21,903 nucleotides of DNA from DATGKR01 sp035294565 (GCA_035294565.1 DATGKR010000048.1:1-21903), one strand, 5' to 3'. Counted from the stretch's first letter, positions 1 to 10,471 are shown. The notes: generated from the sequence alone by a model not told the origin. Program-made: numbers and translations.

Positions 1-3180
<3,180 letters not shown>

Positions 3181-3188
3181 CGCTCCCA

Positions 3189-3194
3189 AGGGTA
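3189..3194 (-). promoter_or_regulatory. Candidate -10 element (TACCCT) of metH
   Basis: On the minus strand TACCCT matches the actinobacterial TANNNT -10 pattern and ends 8 nt before the metH GTG, so transcription would begin at or next to the start codon. No clear -35 is visible. A GGGAG lies only 2 nt from the GTG, too close to be a good ribosome binding site. Confidence 0.45.
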
Positions 3195-3234
3195 CAAGCC
3201 GACCCGCGACCTACGGTTGGGTGCCCCTCCGGCC

Positions 3235-3240
3235 GATACT
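3235..3240 (+). promoter_or_regulatory. Candidate -10 element (GATACT) of the GGDEF gene
   Basis: GATACT ends 6 nt before the GTG at 3247, and no Shine-Dalgarno sequence lies between. This fits a leaderless transcript. It departs from TATAAT at position 1, so it is weaker than the other examples in this window. Confidence 0.35.
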
Positions 3241-3246
3241 GAGTCA

Positions 3247-4500
3247 GTGGACGTATCACCGCCCGACGAGCCGACCGACGTCTCCTGCCGCCTCGCCCGC
3301 AACGAGGTGGGGGTGATCACCTTCGCCGACGACGCCGTGCGAATCGTGCTCGGATGGGAGCCCGAGCAGGTGGTGGGGCTGCGCTCCATAGACCTCATCC
3401 ATCCCGACGACCAGCCGAGCGCCCTGTCTTCCTGGCTGGACATGCTCGCCCGGCCCGCCTCGACGGGCACCTGGCGCGGCCGGTACCGGGCTTCGGACGG
3501 CCGCTGGCGCTGGGTGCGGACCGACAACACCAACCGCCTGGCAGAGCCGGGCGTGGCGGTGGTGGAGACGGTGATGACCCGGGTGACGCCGACCCACGTG
3601 GGGGTCGTCGAGGAGCTCCGGGCACGCGAGCAGGTCCTGCGGCGCCTGGCCGAGGCCCTTCCGGTCGGCGTCTTCGAGATGGACGCCGAGGGCAGGGTGG
3701 TGTTCACCAACGACCGACTCCACGAGATCCTCGGCGTGGCGGAGGCGGCGACCGTGGCCGAGCAGTTCTGCGTTGTCCTGCCCGAGGACCGCGAGGCCCT
3801 CGACCGCGCGCTGGGCTCCGCCCTCGCCGACCGCCCGGTTGACGGCGTCGAGCTCCGCTTCAGCGTCGAGGCCCCCCACCCCGACTTCGCCGACACCCGT
3901 GTCTGCCAGCTGAGCCTGCGTGCCCTGTCCAACTCGGCCGGCACGGTGACGGGGGTGATCGGGTGCCTCTCCGACGTCACCGACAGCTTCGAGCTCCGCC
4001 GGGAGCTCGAGCTGCGGGCCTCCACCGACGGATTGACGGGCTGCCTGAACCGCACCGCCGTTTTCGAGCTGCTGGACCTGGCGCTGCACAAGCCTGGGGT
4101 GGGCGTCGCGGCGATCTTCATCGACCTCGACCGCTTCAAGGAGGTCAACGACCGGCGGGGCCACGCCCTCGGCGACCGGGTGCTTTGCATCGCCGCCGAG
4201 CGGATCCGTGGCGCCGTTCGCTCCGGGGACAGCGTCGGGCGCCTCGGGGGTGACGAGTTCCTCGTGATCTGCCCCGACGTGGCCGGGGCGGAGGCGGCCG
4301 TTCCAGTGGCCGGCCGGGTGAGCGAAGCGCTGCGGCGGCCCGTGGAGGTGGAGGGCGAGTCGTTCCTGATCGGCGCGAGCGTGGGGGTGGCATGGTCGCC
4401 TCCCGGTGGGCAGTCCTCCGACGTGCTGATCGCCCGCGCCGACCGGGCCATGTACGAGTCGAAGCTGGGGGGCCACGGAGCGGTCGCCGTCGCCGGCTGA
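3247..4500 (+). CDS. PAS-PAS-GGDEF diguanylate cyclase
   Basis: The protein has 417 residues and should make cyclic di-GMP from two GTP under control of two sensory domains. Residues about 20-110 form a PAS fold of the PAS_3 type (IHPDDQ; GRYRASDGRWRWV); about 131-245 form a second PAS domain (LPVGVFEMDAEGRVVFTN). A short helical linker follows, then the GGDEF domain from about 255. The active-site motif GGDEF is intact at 334-338, as is the metal/substrate motif FIDLDRFKEVND at 291-302. An RxxD inhibitory site (RSGD, 325-328) lies exactly five residues before GGDEF, so product inhibition is likely. I see no membrane segment, signal peptide or EAL domain, so it should be a cytosolic sensor; the ligand is unknown. 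The GTG at 3247 is chosen because the PAS homology starts soon after and a -10-like hexamer precedes it. An enzyme active as a cyclase is likely but inferred from motifs. Confidence 0.93.
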   Translation: MDVSPPDEPTDVSCRLARNEVGVITFADDAVRIVLGWEPEQVVGLRSIDLIHPDDQPSALSSWLDMLARPASTGTWRGRYRASDGRWRWVRTDNTNRLAEPGVAVVETVMTRVTPTHVGVVEELRAREQVLRRLAEALPVGVFEMDAEGRVVFTNDRLHEILGVAEAATVAEQFCVVLPEDREALDRALGSALADRPVDGVELRFSVEAPHPDFADTRVCQLSLRALSNSAGTVTGVIGCLSDVTDSFELRRELELRASTDGLTGCLNRTAVFELLDLALHKPGVGVAAIFIDLDRFKEVNDRRGHALGDRVLCIAAERIRGAVRSGDSVGRLGGDEFLVICPDVAGAEAAVPVAGRVSEALRRPVEVEGESFLIGASVGVAWSPPGGQSSDVLIARADRAMYESKLGGHGAVAVAG

Positions 4501-4522
4501 CCGGCTTGCGGGCCCGCCCGGG

Positions 4523-4563
4523 TAGAGTCGAGGTCCGGGCCGAGCGAGCCTCGGGGGAGGAGG
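4523..4563 (+). promoter_or_regulatory. Promoter and Shine-Dalgarno leader of the thioredoxin-fold/selenoprotein operon
   Basis: TAGAGT at 4523-4528 fits the TANNNT -10 pattern. It is followed by an untranslated leader of about 37 nt and a strong purine tract whose AGGAGG core (4558-4563) is 8 nt before the GTG at 4572. Unlike many neighbours this operon therefore appears to have a conventional leader. The ribosome site fixes the start of the next gene; no convincing -35 is seen. Confidence 0.5.
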
Positions 4564-4571
4564 GGAACGGC

Positions 4572-5918
4572 GTGGGCGCAGGCGAAGCGGGCGGGTCGAG
4601 CGGTCTGCCAGACGGCCTCGTCGCGGTGGTCAAGCGGGACTGTCCGACGTGCGTGACGGTCGTCCCGGTGCTCGCCGAGCTCGCCGCCCTCGGGTGCTCG
4701 GTCTACACCCAGGACGACCCGGACTTCCCCTTCGAAGGGGCCATCGACGACACCGGGCTCGAAGTCTCCTGGGCTCTCGGCGTCGAGACCGTCCCGACGC
4801 TCCTCAGGCTCGAAGGCGGGAAGGAGTCGGGCAGGGTCGCCGGCTGGCACCGGGGCCGTTGGGAGGCTCTCGCCGGGGCGAGCGGGCTCGGTGGGGGCCT
4901 GCCCGACCAGCGACCCGGTTGCGGCTCGCTGACCGCCGACCCCGAGATCGCCGCTCTGCTCTCGCTACGGCATCGCAGCGGGACCCTGTCCGCCCGCAGG
5001 GTTGAGCTCGGCCCCCTCGAGGACGAGCTCGAAGCGATGTGGGCGCGCGGATGGACCGACGGGCTGCCCGTCGTTCCCCCGACGGAGGCCAGGGTGCTCG
5101 CCATGCTCGACGGGACGGCCCGCCGGCCGGACGAGGTGGTCGCCGTCGTGCCGCCGAACCTCGTCCCGGTGACCGTCGAGAAAGTCGCCATCAACGCCGT
5201 CATGGCCGGCTGCCGACCCGAGTACCTGCCGGTCGTGCTGGCCCTCGTCGAGGCGTCCTGCACCGACGCGTTCAACCTCCACGGCGTGCTGGCCACCACC
5301 TTCTCGGTCGGCCCGGTGGCGATCGTCAACGGCCCCGCCGCAAAGGCGGTGGGGATCAACAGCGGGGTCAACCTCCTCGGCCAGGGCTGTCGGGCCAACT
5401 CGACGATCGGCCGCGCCCTGCAGCTCGTCGTCCGCAACGTCGGCGGTGGGCGTCCCGGCGAGGTGGACCGCGCCACTTTCGGCAACCCCGCCAAGACAGG
5501 GCTGTGCTTCGCCGAGGACGAGGAAGGCTCCCCATGGGAGCCTCTGGCCGAGGCGCGCGGCGCGCCGGCTGGCGCGTCGGCGGTCACCGTTTTCGCCGGC
5601 GGCGGGGTGCGGATGGTGACCGACCAGAAGGCCCGGACCCCCGAGGCGCTGGTGGAGACCTTCGCCAGGCACGTCGGCCCGGGCGACGCCCTGCTGGTGG
5701 TCTCGCCCGACCACGGCCGGCTGTTCAGGGACGCCGGGTGGTCCAGGTCCGACCTGGCCTCAGCCCTCGAGGCGCTCGCGCCGCGCCCGGCGGCGATGTG
5801 CAACGACCTGCTCATCGCCTACGCAGGAGGCCGAGCAGGGCTATTCTCGGCGGTGATGGAGGGGTGGCTCGCCGGGCCCTCGGGGAGCGTGCCCGTCACA
5901 GTGGAGGTGCGCCAGTGA
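4572..5918 (+). CDS. Thioredoxin-fold protein (CPTC) fused to a conserved domain of unknown function
   Basis: The protein has 448 residues. Residues about 15-105 look like a thioredoxin fold: a strand (LVAVVK), a CPTC redox pair at 24-27 starting a helix, and the usual cis-proline stretch (VETVPTLLRL). The remaining 300 or so residues, beginning near ARGWTDGLPVVPPTEARV, form a globular domain I cannot assign. It is glycine-rich, has several isolated cysteines (in MAGCRPEYLP, EASCTDAFN, LGQGCRANS, KTGLCFAED, AAMCNDLL) and no membrane segment or signal peptide, so it should be cytosolic. The start is set by the AGGAGG at 4558-4563. Its stop codon overlaps the GTG of the selenoprotein gene (GTGA, 5915-5918), so the two are almost certainly co-translated. 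A redox partner role, for instance reducing the selenoprotein or sharing its substrate, is inferred from the CxxC and the context. The substrate is unknown. Confidence 0.85.
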   Translation: MGAGEAGGSSGLPDGLVAVVKRDCPTCVTVVPVLAELAALGCSVYTQDDPDFPFEGAIDDTGLEVSWALGVETVPTLLRLEGGKESGRVAGWHRGRWEALAGASGLGGGLPDQRPGCGSLTADPEIAALLSLRHRSGTLSARRVELGPLEDELEAMWARGWTDGLPVVPPTEARVLAMLDGTARRPDEVVAVVPPNLVPVTVEKVAINAVMAGCRPEYLPVVLALVEASCTDAFNLHGVLATTFSVGPVAIVNGPAAKAVGINSGVNLLGQGCRANSTIGRALQLVVRNVGGGRPGEVDRATFGNPAKTGLCFAEDEEGSPWEPLAEARGAPAGASAVTVFAGGGVRMVTDQKARTPEALVETFARHVGPGDALLVVSPDHGRLFRDAGWSRSDLASALEALAPRPAAMCNDLLIAYAGGRAGLFSAVMEGWLAGPSGSVPVTVEVRQ

Positions 5919-6463
5919 CCGGGAGCCCGAAGTTCCGCCAGGCGCCGCGGCCCGTGCTCTTGGACCCGACAGCCGAGGGCGGGCCGGCGACGAGGACGCG
6001 CCGCTCGAGGCCGGCGACGCTCGACGGCCTGACCGTCGGCCTGCTCGACATCTCCAAACCGCGCGGCGACGTCTTCTTGGACCGGGTGGAAAGCCGGTTC
6101 GCCGAGCGCGGCTGGCGGGTGCTGCGCTTCGCCAAGCCGACGTTCGCCAAGCCCGCGCCGCTGGACCTCCGCCAGGAGATCGCCGTTCACTGCGACGTGG
6201 TGATCGAAGCGCTCGCCGATTGAGGCAGCTGCACGTCGTGCAGTGTGCACGACATCGCCGACCTGGAGTCCCGGGGGCTGCCCGGCGTCTTCGTGGCGTC
6301 CCGCGAGTTCGAGGCCGCCGCCGCTGCGCAGTCGCACGCCCTCGGGTTCCCCGCCGCCACCGTCTTCGTCGACCACCCCATCCAGGACCGCACCGACGAC
6401 GAGATGCGGGCCCTCGCCGACGGCGCCGTCCCGCTGCTGATCGCCGCCCTCACCGCCGGCTGA
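5915..6463 (+). CDS. UGSC-motif selenoprotein, in-frame TGA read as selenocysteine
   Basis: The frame from GTG 5915 to TGA 6461-6463 gives 182 residues with one internal TGA at codon 103. Around it the protein reads IEALAD-U-GSCTSCSVHDIADL, so the TGA stands first in a U-G-S-C motif with another cysteine at 109. I recall a family named UGSC (seleno)protein in which this place is Sec or Cys; I cannot check it here. The sequence keeps sensible composition and C-rich third positions on both sides of the TGA, and ends with an ordinary fold (GLPGVFVASREFEAAAAAQ... through LLIAALTAG). The first 40 residues are polar and probably disordered; an alpha/beta domain starts at TVGLLDISKPRGDVFLDRV. GGAGG at 5903-5907, 7 nt before GTG, and the 4-nt overlap with the upstream gene fix the start. 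A hairpin after the TGA fits a SECIS element. Function is unknown, probably thiol/selenol redox. The alternative is a gene broken by a stop; a naive gene finder would split it at 6223. Confidence 0.88.
6221..6223 (+). other. Probable selenocysteine codon (TGA, residue 103)
   Basis: This TGA is in frame inside the selenoprotein gene and stands where the UGSC motif expects Sec. It is one base from TGC or TGT, the cysteine codons a CGSC homologue would use. The next codons encode Gly-Ser-Cys-Thr-Ser-Cys. Confidence 0.87.
6235..6253 (+). promoter_or_regulatory. Candidate bacterial SECIS hairpin
   Basis: GTCGTGCA (6235-6242) and TGCACGAC (6246-6253) form a perfect 8-bp stem around a GTG loop. The loop begins 20 nt after the TGA and opens with G. 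Bacterial SECIS elements are known to lie in the coding sequence just after the UGA, with an apical loop roughly 16-37 nt away and a G among its first bases, so the fit is good. A competing 6-bp hairpin (CTGCAC 6229-6234 with GTGCAG 6238-6243) shares bases but sits closer to the TGA than is usual. Binding by SelB is inferred. Confidence 0.7.
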
Positions 6464-6471
6464 GCGGTTGA

Positions 6472-6489
6472 CCGTCACCCTGGGGACGG
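6472..6489 (+). terminator. Weak hairpin just after the selenoprotein stop
   Basis: CCGTC (6472-6476) pairs with GACGG (6485-6489), and the stem may continue past an A-G mismatch. It begins 9 nt after the stop codon. There is no T tract, so it could be a poor intrinsic terminator or only an RNA end-stabilising hairpin. A second hairpin, AGCCGAG/CTCGGCT (6509-6515 with 6526-6532, 10-nt loop), follows. Confidence 0.3.
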
Positions 6490-6630
6490 CGAGACTTGCC
6501 CATCGAGCAGCCGAGCGCCCCAGGTCTCGGCTCGCACGCAGCGCGGATGCGACCCGAAGAAGTTGCTCGTCGACTGGGGTCGGCGCATGCAGGGCAAGGG
6601 GCCCTCCGCTCCGGCGCCGACGGCAATCAC

Positions 6631-6662
6631 ACATAAGTATATCCCGTTGATAGGATATGTTA
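6631..6662 (+). promoter_or_regulatory. AT-rich palindromic operator/promoter candidate of merA
   Basis: The 280-base gap between the selenoprotein gene and merA holds no convincing gene. Its notable part is this AT-rich patch in otherwise GC-rich DNA: ATATCC (6639-6644) and GGATAT (6653-6658) form an inverted repeat with an 8-nt spacer, and TAGGAT (6651-6656) inside it fits a TANNNT -10. That would place a repressor site over the promoter, as ArsR-type metal repressors often have. I see no MerR-style arrangement of -35 and -10 with a 19-bp spacer. No regulator gene is adjacent, so the cognate protein is unknown. The merA leader would be about 80 nt. Confidence 0.45.
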
Positions 6663-6743
6663 GTCGGACGTCCGGCAGGCGCTTGGACGACTGGTCCTGG
6701 ACACCGTGGGCCGCTGCGCCCCGAGGGAAAGAGGAGCCGATCA

Positions 6744-8399
6744 ATGGAAACGAAGGCGCGTCCGGCTGTTCTGGAGGTGGGGGGCATGACCTGTGAGGAC
6801 TGCGCCCGCCATGTGACTGCTGCTTTGGAGGGTGCGGGGGCGGGGGACGTGTCGGTCGCCTGGCGGGCTGGGGAGGCGCGCCTGTCGGTGCCTGATGGGC
6901 TGGCGGAGGACGTCTTGCGGGCGGCTGTGGAGGGCGCGGGCTACCGGCCGGGGTCTCTGCGTTTTGTTGATGGGGGGGTTTCGGTGGCGGCGGGGGACGG
7001 GTCGTTCGATTATGACCTGGTGGTGGTGGGCGCCGGTTCGGCCGCTTTTGCTGCGGCGATCAAGGCGACCGAGGCCGGCTATAGGGTGGCGCTGGTCGAG
7101 CAGGGCGTGTTGGGGGGGACTTGTGTGAACGTGGGTTGTGTCCCGTCCAAGGCGTTGCTTCGCGCGGGTGAGCTGGCTTGGTCGGCGGGCCATCACCGTT
7201 TCGCCGGGTTGTCGACGAGCTCGGGCCCCATCGACCTGGCGGCCTTGGTCGCCCAGAAAGATGAGCTGGTCTTGGAGCTGCGCCAGGCGAAGTACGCCGA
7301 TTTGGTGGAGAGCTACGGTTTCACGCTGATCGAGGGGCACGGTTCTTTCAAGAACCCCGAGGTGCTCGAGGTCGACGGGCGCGCTGTTCGCGCCGGCGTG
7401 TATTTGGTGGCGACGGGCGCTTCGCCGGCGGCGCCGCCGATACCCGGTCTTTCCGAGGCGGGTTATCTCACTTCCACGAGCGCTTTGGAGCTGGTCGAGG
7501 TCCCAAAGCGTCTCGTGGTGATCGGGGCGAACGCCATCGGCTTGGAGCTCGGCCAGTTCTTCTTGCACGTCGGGGCGGAGGTCGCTTTCGTCGACGTGGC
7601 CGAGCGCATCGCTCCTTTCGAGGAGCCGGAGGTTTCCCAGGCGTTGGCGTCGGTGCTCGCCGCTCAGGGGGCGGCCATCCACACCGACGCCAAGGTGCTC
7701 GGCGTGCGAAGAGGCGAGGGCCGCGTGGAGGTCACTGTTTCGGTGGGGGATCGTGAGCTTCTCCTCGCCTGTGACGAGGTGCTCGTCGCCACCGGAAGGC
7801 GGCCCAACACCGAGGGGCTCGGTCTCGAGCGGGCCGGCGTCAGCGTCGACGGGCGGGGGGCGCTCGTCGTCGACGACCAGCTGCGCAGCGCCAACCCGCG
7901 GATCTATGGCGCGGGGGACGTGACGGGGGCTCCCCAGTTCGTCTACGTCTCGGCTTATGAGGGTGCACTCGCCGTGGACAACGCGCTGCTGGGCGCGGGG
8001 CGCACCGTCGATTTCAGCGGTCTGCCCAGGGTGACGTTCACCGCGCCGCAGATCGCGTCAGCCGGGCTCACCGAGGCGCAGGCCGCAGCGGCCGGCTATG
8101 ACGTTGAAACCTCCGTCCTGCCCCTATCGGCGGTGCCCCGAGCTCTTGTCAACCACGACACCGACGGTCTCGTGAAGCTCGTCGCCGAGGCCGGCACAGG
8201 GCGCCTGCTCGGCGCGTCGGTCCTCGCCGAAGGGGCGGGCGACGTGATCCAAACGGCGGTGCTCGCCATCCGCCACAACATCACCACCGCCGAGCTCGCC
8301 GCCACCTTCCACCCCTACCTGACCATGGTCGAAGCCCTCAAGCTCGCCGCCCAGACCTTCACCCGCGACGTGGAGAAGCTCTCGTGCTGCGCGGCGTAG
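6744..8399 (+). CDS. merA: Mercury(II) reductase with N-terminal heavy-metal domain
   Basis: The flavoenzyme reduces Hg(II) to volatile Hg(0) with NADPH in the cytosol. The 551 residues match the family in length (about 560 in Tn501). Residues about 8-75 form an HMA metal-binding domain with GMTCEDC (C17, C20). The FAD site begins at YDLVVVGAGSAAF; the redox-active pair is GTCVNVGC (C127, C132) followed by VPSK; the NAD(P)-binding half has VVIGANAIGLELGQ; the second FAD motif is YGAGDVTG; and the protein ends LSCCAA with the vicinal C548-C549 that hands Hg(II) to the active site. All cysteines expected of MerA are present. ATG 6744 follows AGGAG (6732-6736) by 7 nt. The 5' half uses many T- or G-ending codons (GCT, TTT, GTT, TTG, GGG) while the 3' half and neighbours prefer C endings, suggesting acquisition by transfer or a mosaic. 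No merR, merT, merP or merB is adjacent. Confidence 0.95.
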   Translation: METKARPAVLEVGGMTCEDCARHVTAALEGAGAGDVSVAWRAGEARLSVPDGLAEDVLRAAVEGAGYRPGSLRFVDGGVSVAAGDGSFDYDLVVVGAGSAAFAAAIKATEAGYRVALVEQGVLGGTCVNVGCVPSKALLRAGELAWSAGHHRFAGLSTSSGPIDLAALVAQKDELVLELRQAKYADLVESYGFTLIEGHGSFKNPEVLEVDGRAVRAGVYLVATGASPAAPPIPGLSEAGYLTSTSALELVEVPKRLVVIGANAIGLELGQFFLHVGAEVAFVDVAERIAPFEEPEVSQALASVLAAQGAAIHTDAKVLGVRRGEGRVEVTVSVGDRELLLACDEVLVATGRRPNTEGLGLERAGVSVDGRGALVVDDQLRSANPRIYGAGDVTGAPQFVYVSAYEGALAVDNALLGAGRTVDFSGLPRVTFTAPQIASAGLTEAQAAAAGYDVETSVLPLSAVPRALVNHDTDGLVKLVAEAGTGRLLGASVLAEGAGDVIQTAVLAIRHNITTAELAATFHPYLTMVEALKLAAQTFTRDVEKLSCCAA

Positions 8400-8494
8400 C
8401 AGCCGAGCCCGCACGTCAACTGCAACAATGGCGGGCATCGGCCTGCACCATGTGCGCCTGGTGGCCGCCCGGGCCCTCCGAGGCAGATTGTCGA

Positions 8495-8861
<367 letters not shown>

Positions 8862-8889
8862 TCACCCCCATTCTGCCACGGGTCCCAGG

Positions 8890-10458
8890 TCAGGCGTCGG
8901 AGACTTCGGGCGGACCGCGACGGCCGCGGGCGGCGAGGAGTGCGGCTGCGAAGGCGGAGGCGAGGGTCAGGGCGGCGGCGAGGAGGAGCACCCGGTCGAG
9001 TCCCGAGTAGAAGGACGCCTCTGCCGCGGCGGTGACCTGCTTGATCAGATGCTCGATGAACGGCGTCTTGGGAAGGCCGCTCTCGGCGGAGGTGTTGCCG
9101 GTCGTCACGTCTACGATCACCGTCTGGCGCAGGGCGGCCGGCAGGTCCGGTATGGCGGCGAGGCGGTGCAGGAGGTCGGTCGTGAGCTGACCGTCGACGA
9201 TCGAGCCGAGGATGGCCACGCCGGCCACGGCGCCGAGCTCGCGGCTGGTGTTGACCGCCGAGGCGGCCATGCCCGACCGGGCCCCGGGGACCGCCCCGAG
9301 GACGGCGGTGGTAGCGCCCACCATCAGGACGCCGAGCCCCGCGCCGACGATCGCCAGGCTCCAGCCGAGCAGCCCCGGCCCCGACGCGGGGGTGATGTAT
9401 GCGTTGGTCACGAGGATGCCCGCCGCCGCGGCGACGCCCCCGGCGGCCATGGGCAGGCCCGGCCCCTGACGGGCGATCCAACGGCCGCTGAGAGCGGAGA
9501 CGGTGATCAGCGTCGCGGCCATGGGCAGGAAGTCGGCCGCCAGGTCGAAGCCGGACGCGTTGCCGAGAAGCTGCACGAAGAGGGGTACGAAGAAGAAAAC
9601 GGCGAACGTGGCGAAAAAGCCGGTGAACGCCACGACCATCCCCGCGGCGAACGGACCTCGCCGGAAGAACCTCAGGTCGAGAACCGGCTCGTCGGCGCGG
9701 CGCTCCTGGACGGCGAAGAACAGGAGGGACGCGGCGGCCGCCGCGTAGAGGAGCGCGATCCACCACGTCGAGTAGCCGTAGGTCTCCCCCTCGATCGTGG
9801 CGAAGGTCGCGGCGCTCAGGGCCAGCGCGGCCGACGCGAAGCCGGGCAGGTCCATCCTGCGGCCAGCAGGATCGCGTGATTCGGGGAGGACGGCGGCGAC
9901 GCCGGCTGCGGCGAGCACGCCCGCGGCGACGTTGAAGGCGAAGACGCCGCGCCACGACCAGGCTCCGACCAGCAGGCCCCCTATGACCGGGCCGGCGGCC
10001 AGGGCGAGTCCCGATATGGCCGACCACACGCCGAGCGCCTGGGCGCGCTCGCGCCGGTCCGGGTAGAGCTGGCGGATCATCGAAAGGGTGCCCGGCTCGG
10101 AAGCGGCGGCGCCGACCCCCATGATGACCCGGGCGGCGATCAGCTGCGCCGGACTGGAGGCGACGGTGCCGAAGAGCGAGCCGGCTGCGAAGACCGCCAG
10201 GCCGCCGAGCATGACGCCCCTGCGTCCGAGGTGGTCGCTGAGCGTCCCGAAGCTGAGCATCAGGGCGGCAAAGGTGAGGGCGTAGCCGTTGACGACCCAC
10301 TGGAGCTGGGTGATCCCGGCATGAAGGCCGCTCTGGATGCTGGAGAGGGCGACCGCGACGATCGTGTTGTCGAGGAAGGTTACGAACAGGACCGCTGAGA
10401 TGACCGCCAGCGCCAGGCGGGGCCGACGGGCGGCTCCCTGCGCCGGTTCGGCCACCAC
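8890..10458 (-). CDS. DHA2-type 14-TM major facilitator drug exporter
   Basis: A 522-residue integral membrane protein expected to export drugs or other small molecules in exchange for protons. It has the hydrophobic pattern of the 14-helix DHA2 family, starting with LALAVISAVLFVTFLDNTIV, which carries the motif with the conserved acidic residue in helix 1 (FLDNTIVAVA). Motif A lies in the first cytoplasmic loop (GTLSDHLGRRGVM), and an antiporter-type motif C follows in helix 5 (SGLALAAGPVIGG). A periplasmic loop of about 60 residues lies before the last helix (VTTGNTSAESGLPKTPF). GTG 10458 starts 10 nt after the sbcC stop, so it may be the last gene of a sbcD-sbcC operon; a TAGAAC hexamer 7 nt before the start could also drive it alone. 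The substrate cannot be told. Confidence 0.93.
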   Translation of the reverse strand: MVAEPAQGAARRPRLALAVISAVLFVTFLDNTIVAVALSSIQSGLHAGITQLQWVVNGYALTFAALMLSFGTLSDHLGRRGVMLGGLAVFAAGSLFGTVASSPAQLIAARVIMGVGAAASEPGTLSMIRQLYPDRRERAQALGVWSAISGLALAAGPVIGGLLVGAWSWRGVFAFNVAAGVLAAAGVAAVLPESRDPAGRRMDLPGFASAALALSAATFATIEGETYGYSTWWIALLYAAAAASLLFFAVQERRADEPVLDLRFFRRGPFAAGMVVAFTGFFATFAVFFFVPLFVQLLGNASGFDLAADFLPMAATLITVSALSGRWIARQGPGLPMAAGGVAAAAGILVTNAYITPASGPGLLGWSLAIVGAGLGVLMVGATTAVLGAVPGARSGMAASAVNTSRELGAVAGVAILGSIVDGQLTTDLLHRLAAIPDLPAALRQTVIVDVTTGNTSAESGLPKTPFIEHLIKQVTAAAEASFYSGLDRVLLLAAALTLASAFAAALLAARGRRGPPEVSDA

Positions 10459-10465
10459 ACGCCCA

Positions 10466-10471
10466 GTTCTA
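10466..10471 (-). promoter_or_regulatory. Weak candidate -10 (TAGAAC) of the exporter gene
   Basis: TAGAAC on the minus strand overlaps the sbcC stop codon and ends 7 nt before the exporter's GTG. The last base differs from TANNNT. It is listed because the spacing matches other start sites here and no clear ribosome binding site is present. Confidence 0.25.

Noticed and set aside
3181..3246. A cobalamin or SAM riboswitch controlling metH
   Set aside because: Only 66 bp separate metH from the divergent gene, too short for these riboswitches, and no B12-box-like sequence is seen.
6245..6463. A separate small gene starting at GTG 6245, after a short gene ending at TGA 6223
   Set aside because: No ribosome binding site precedes 6245, the frame is the same as the upstream gene, and the TGA lies in a U-G-S-C context with a SECIS-like hairpin. 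One selenoprotein gene explains all of this better.
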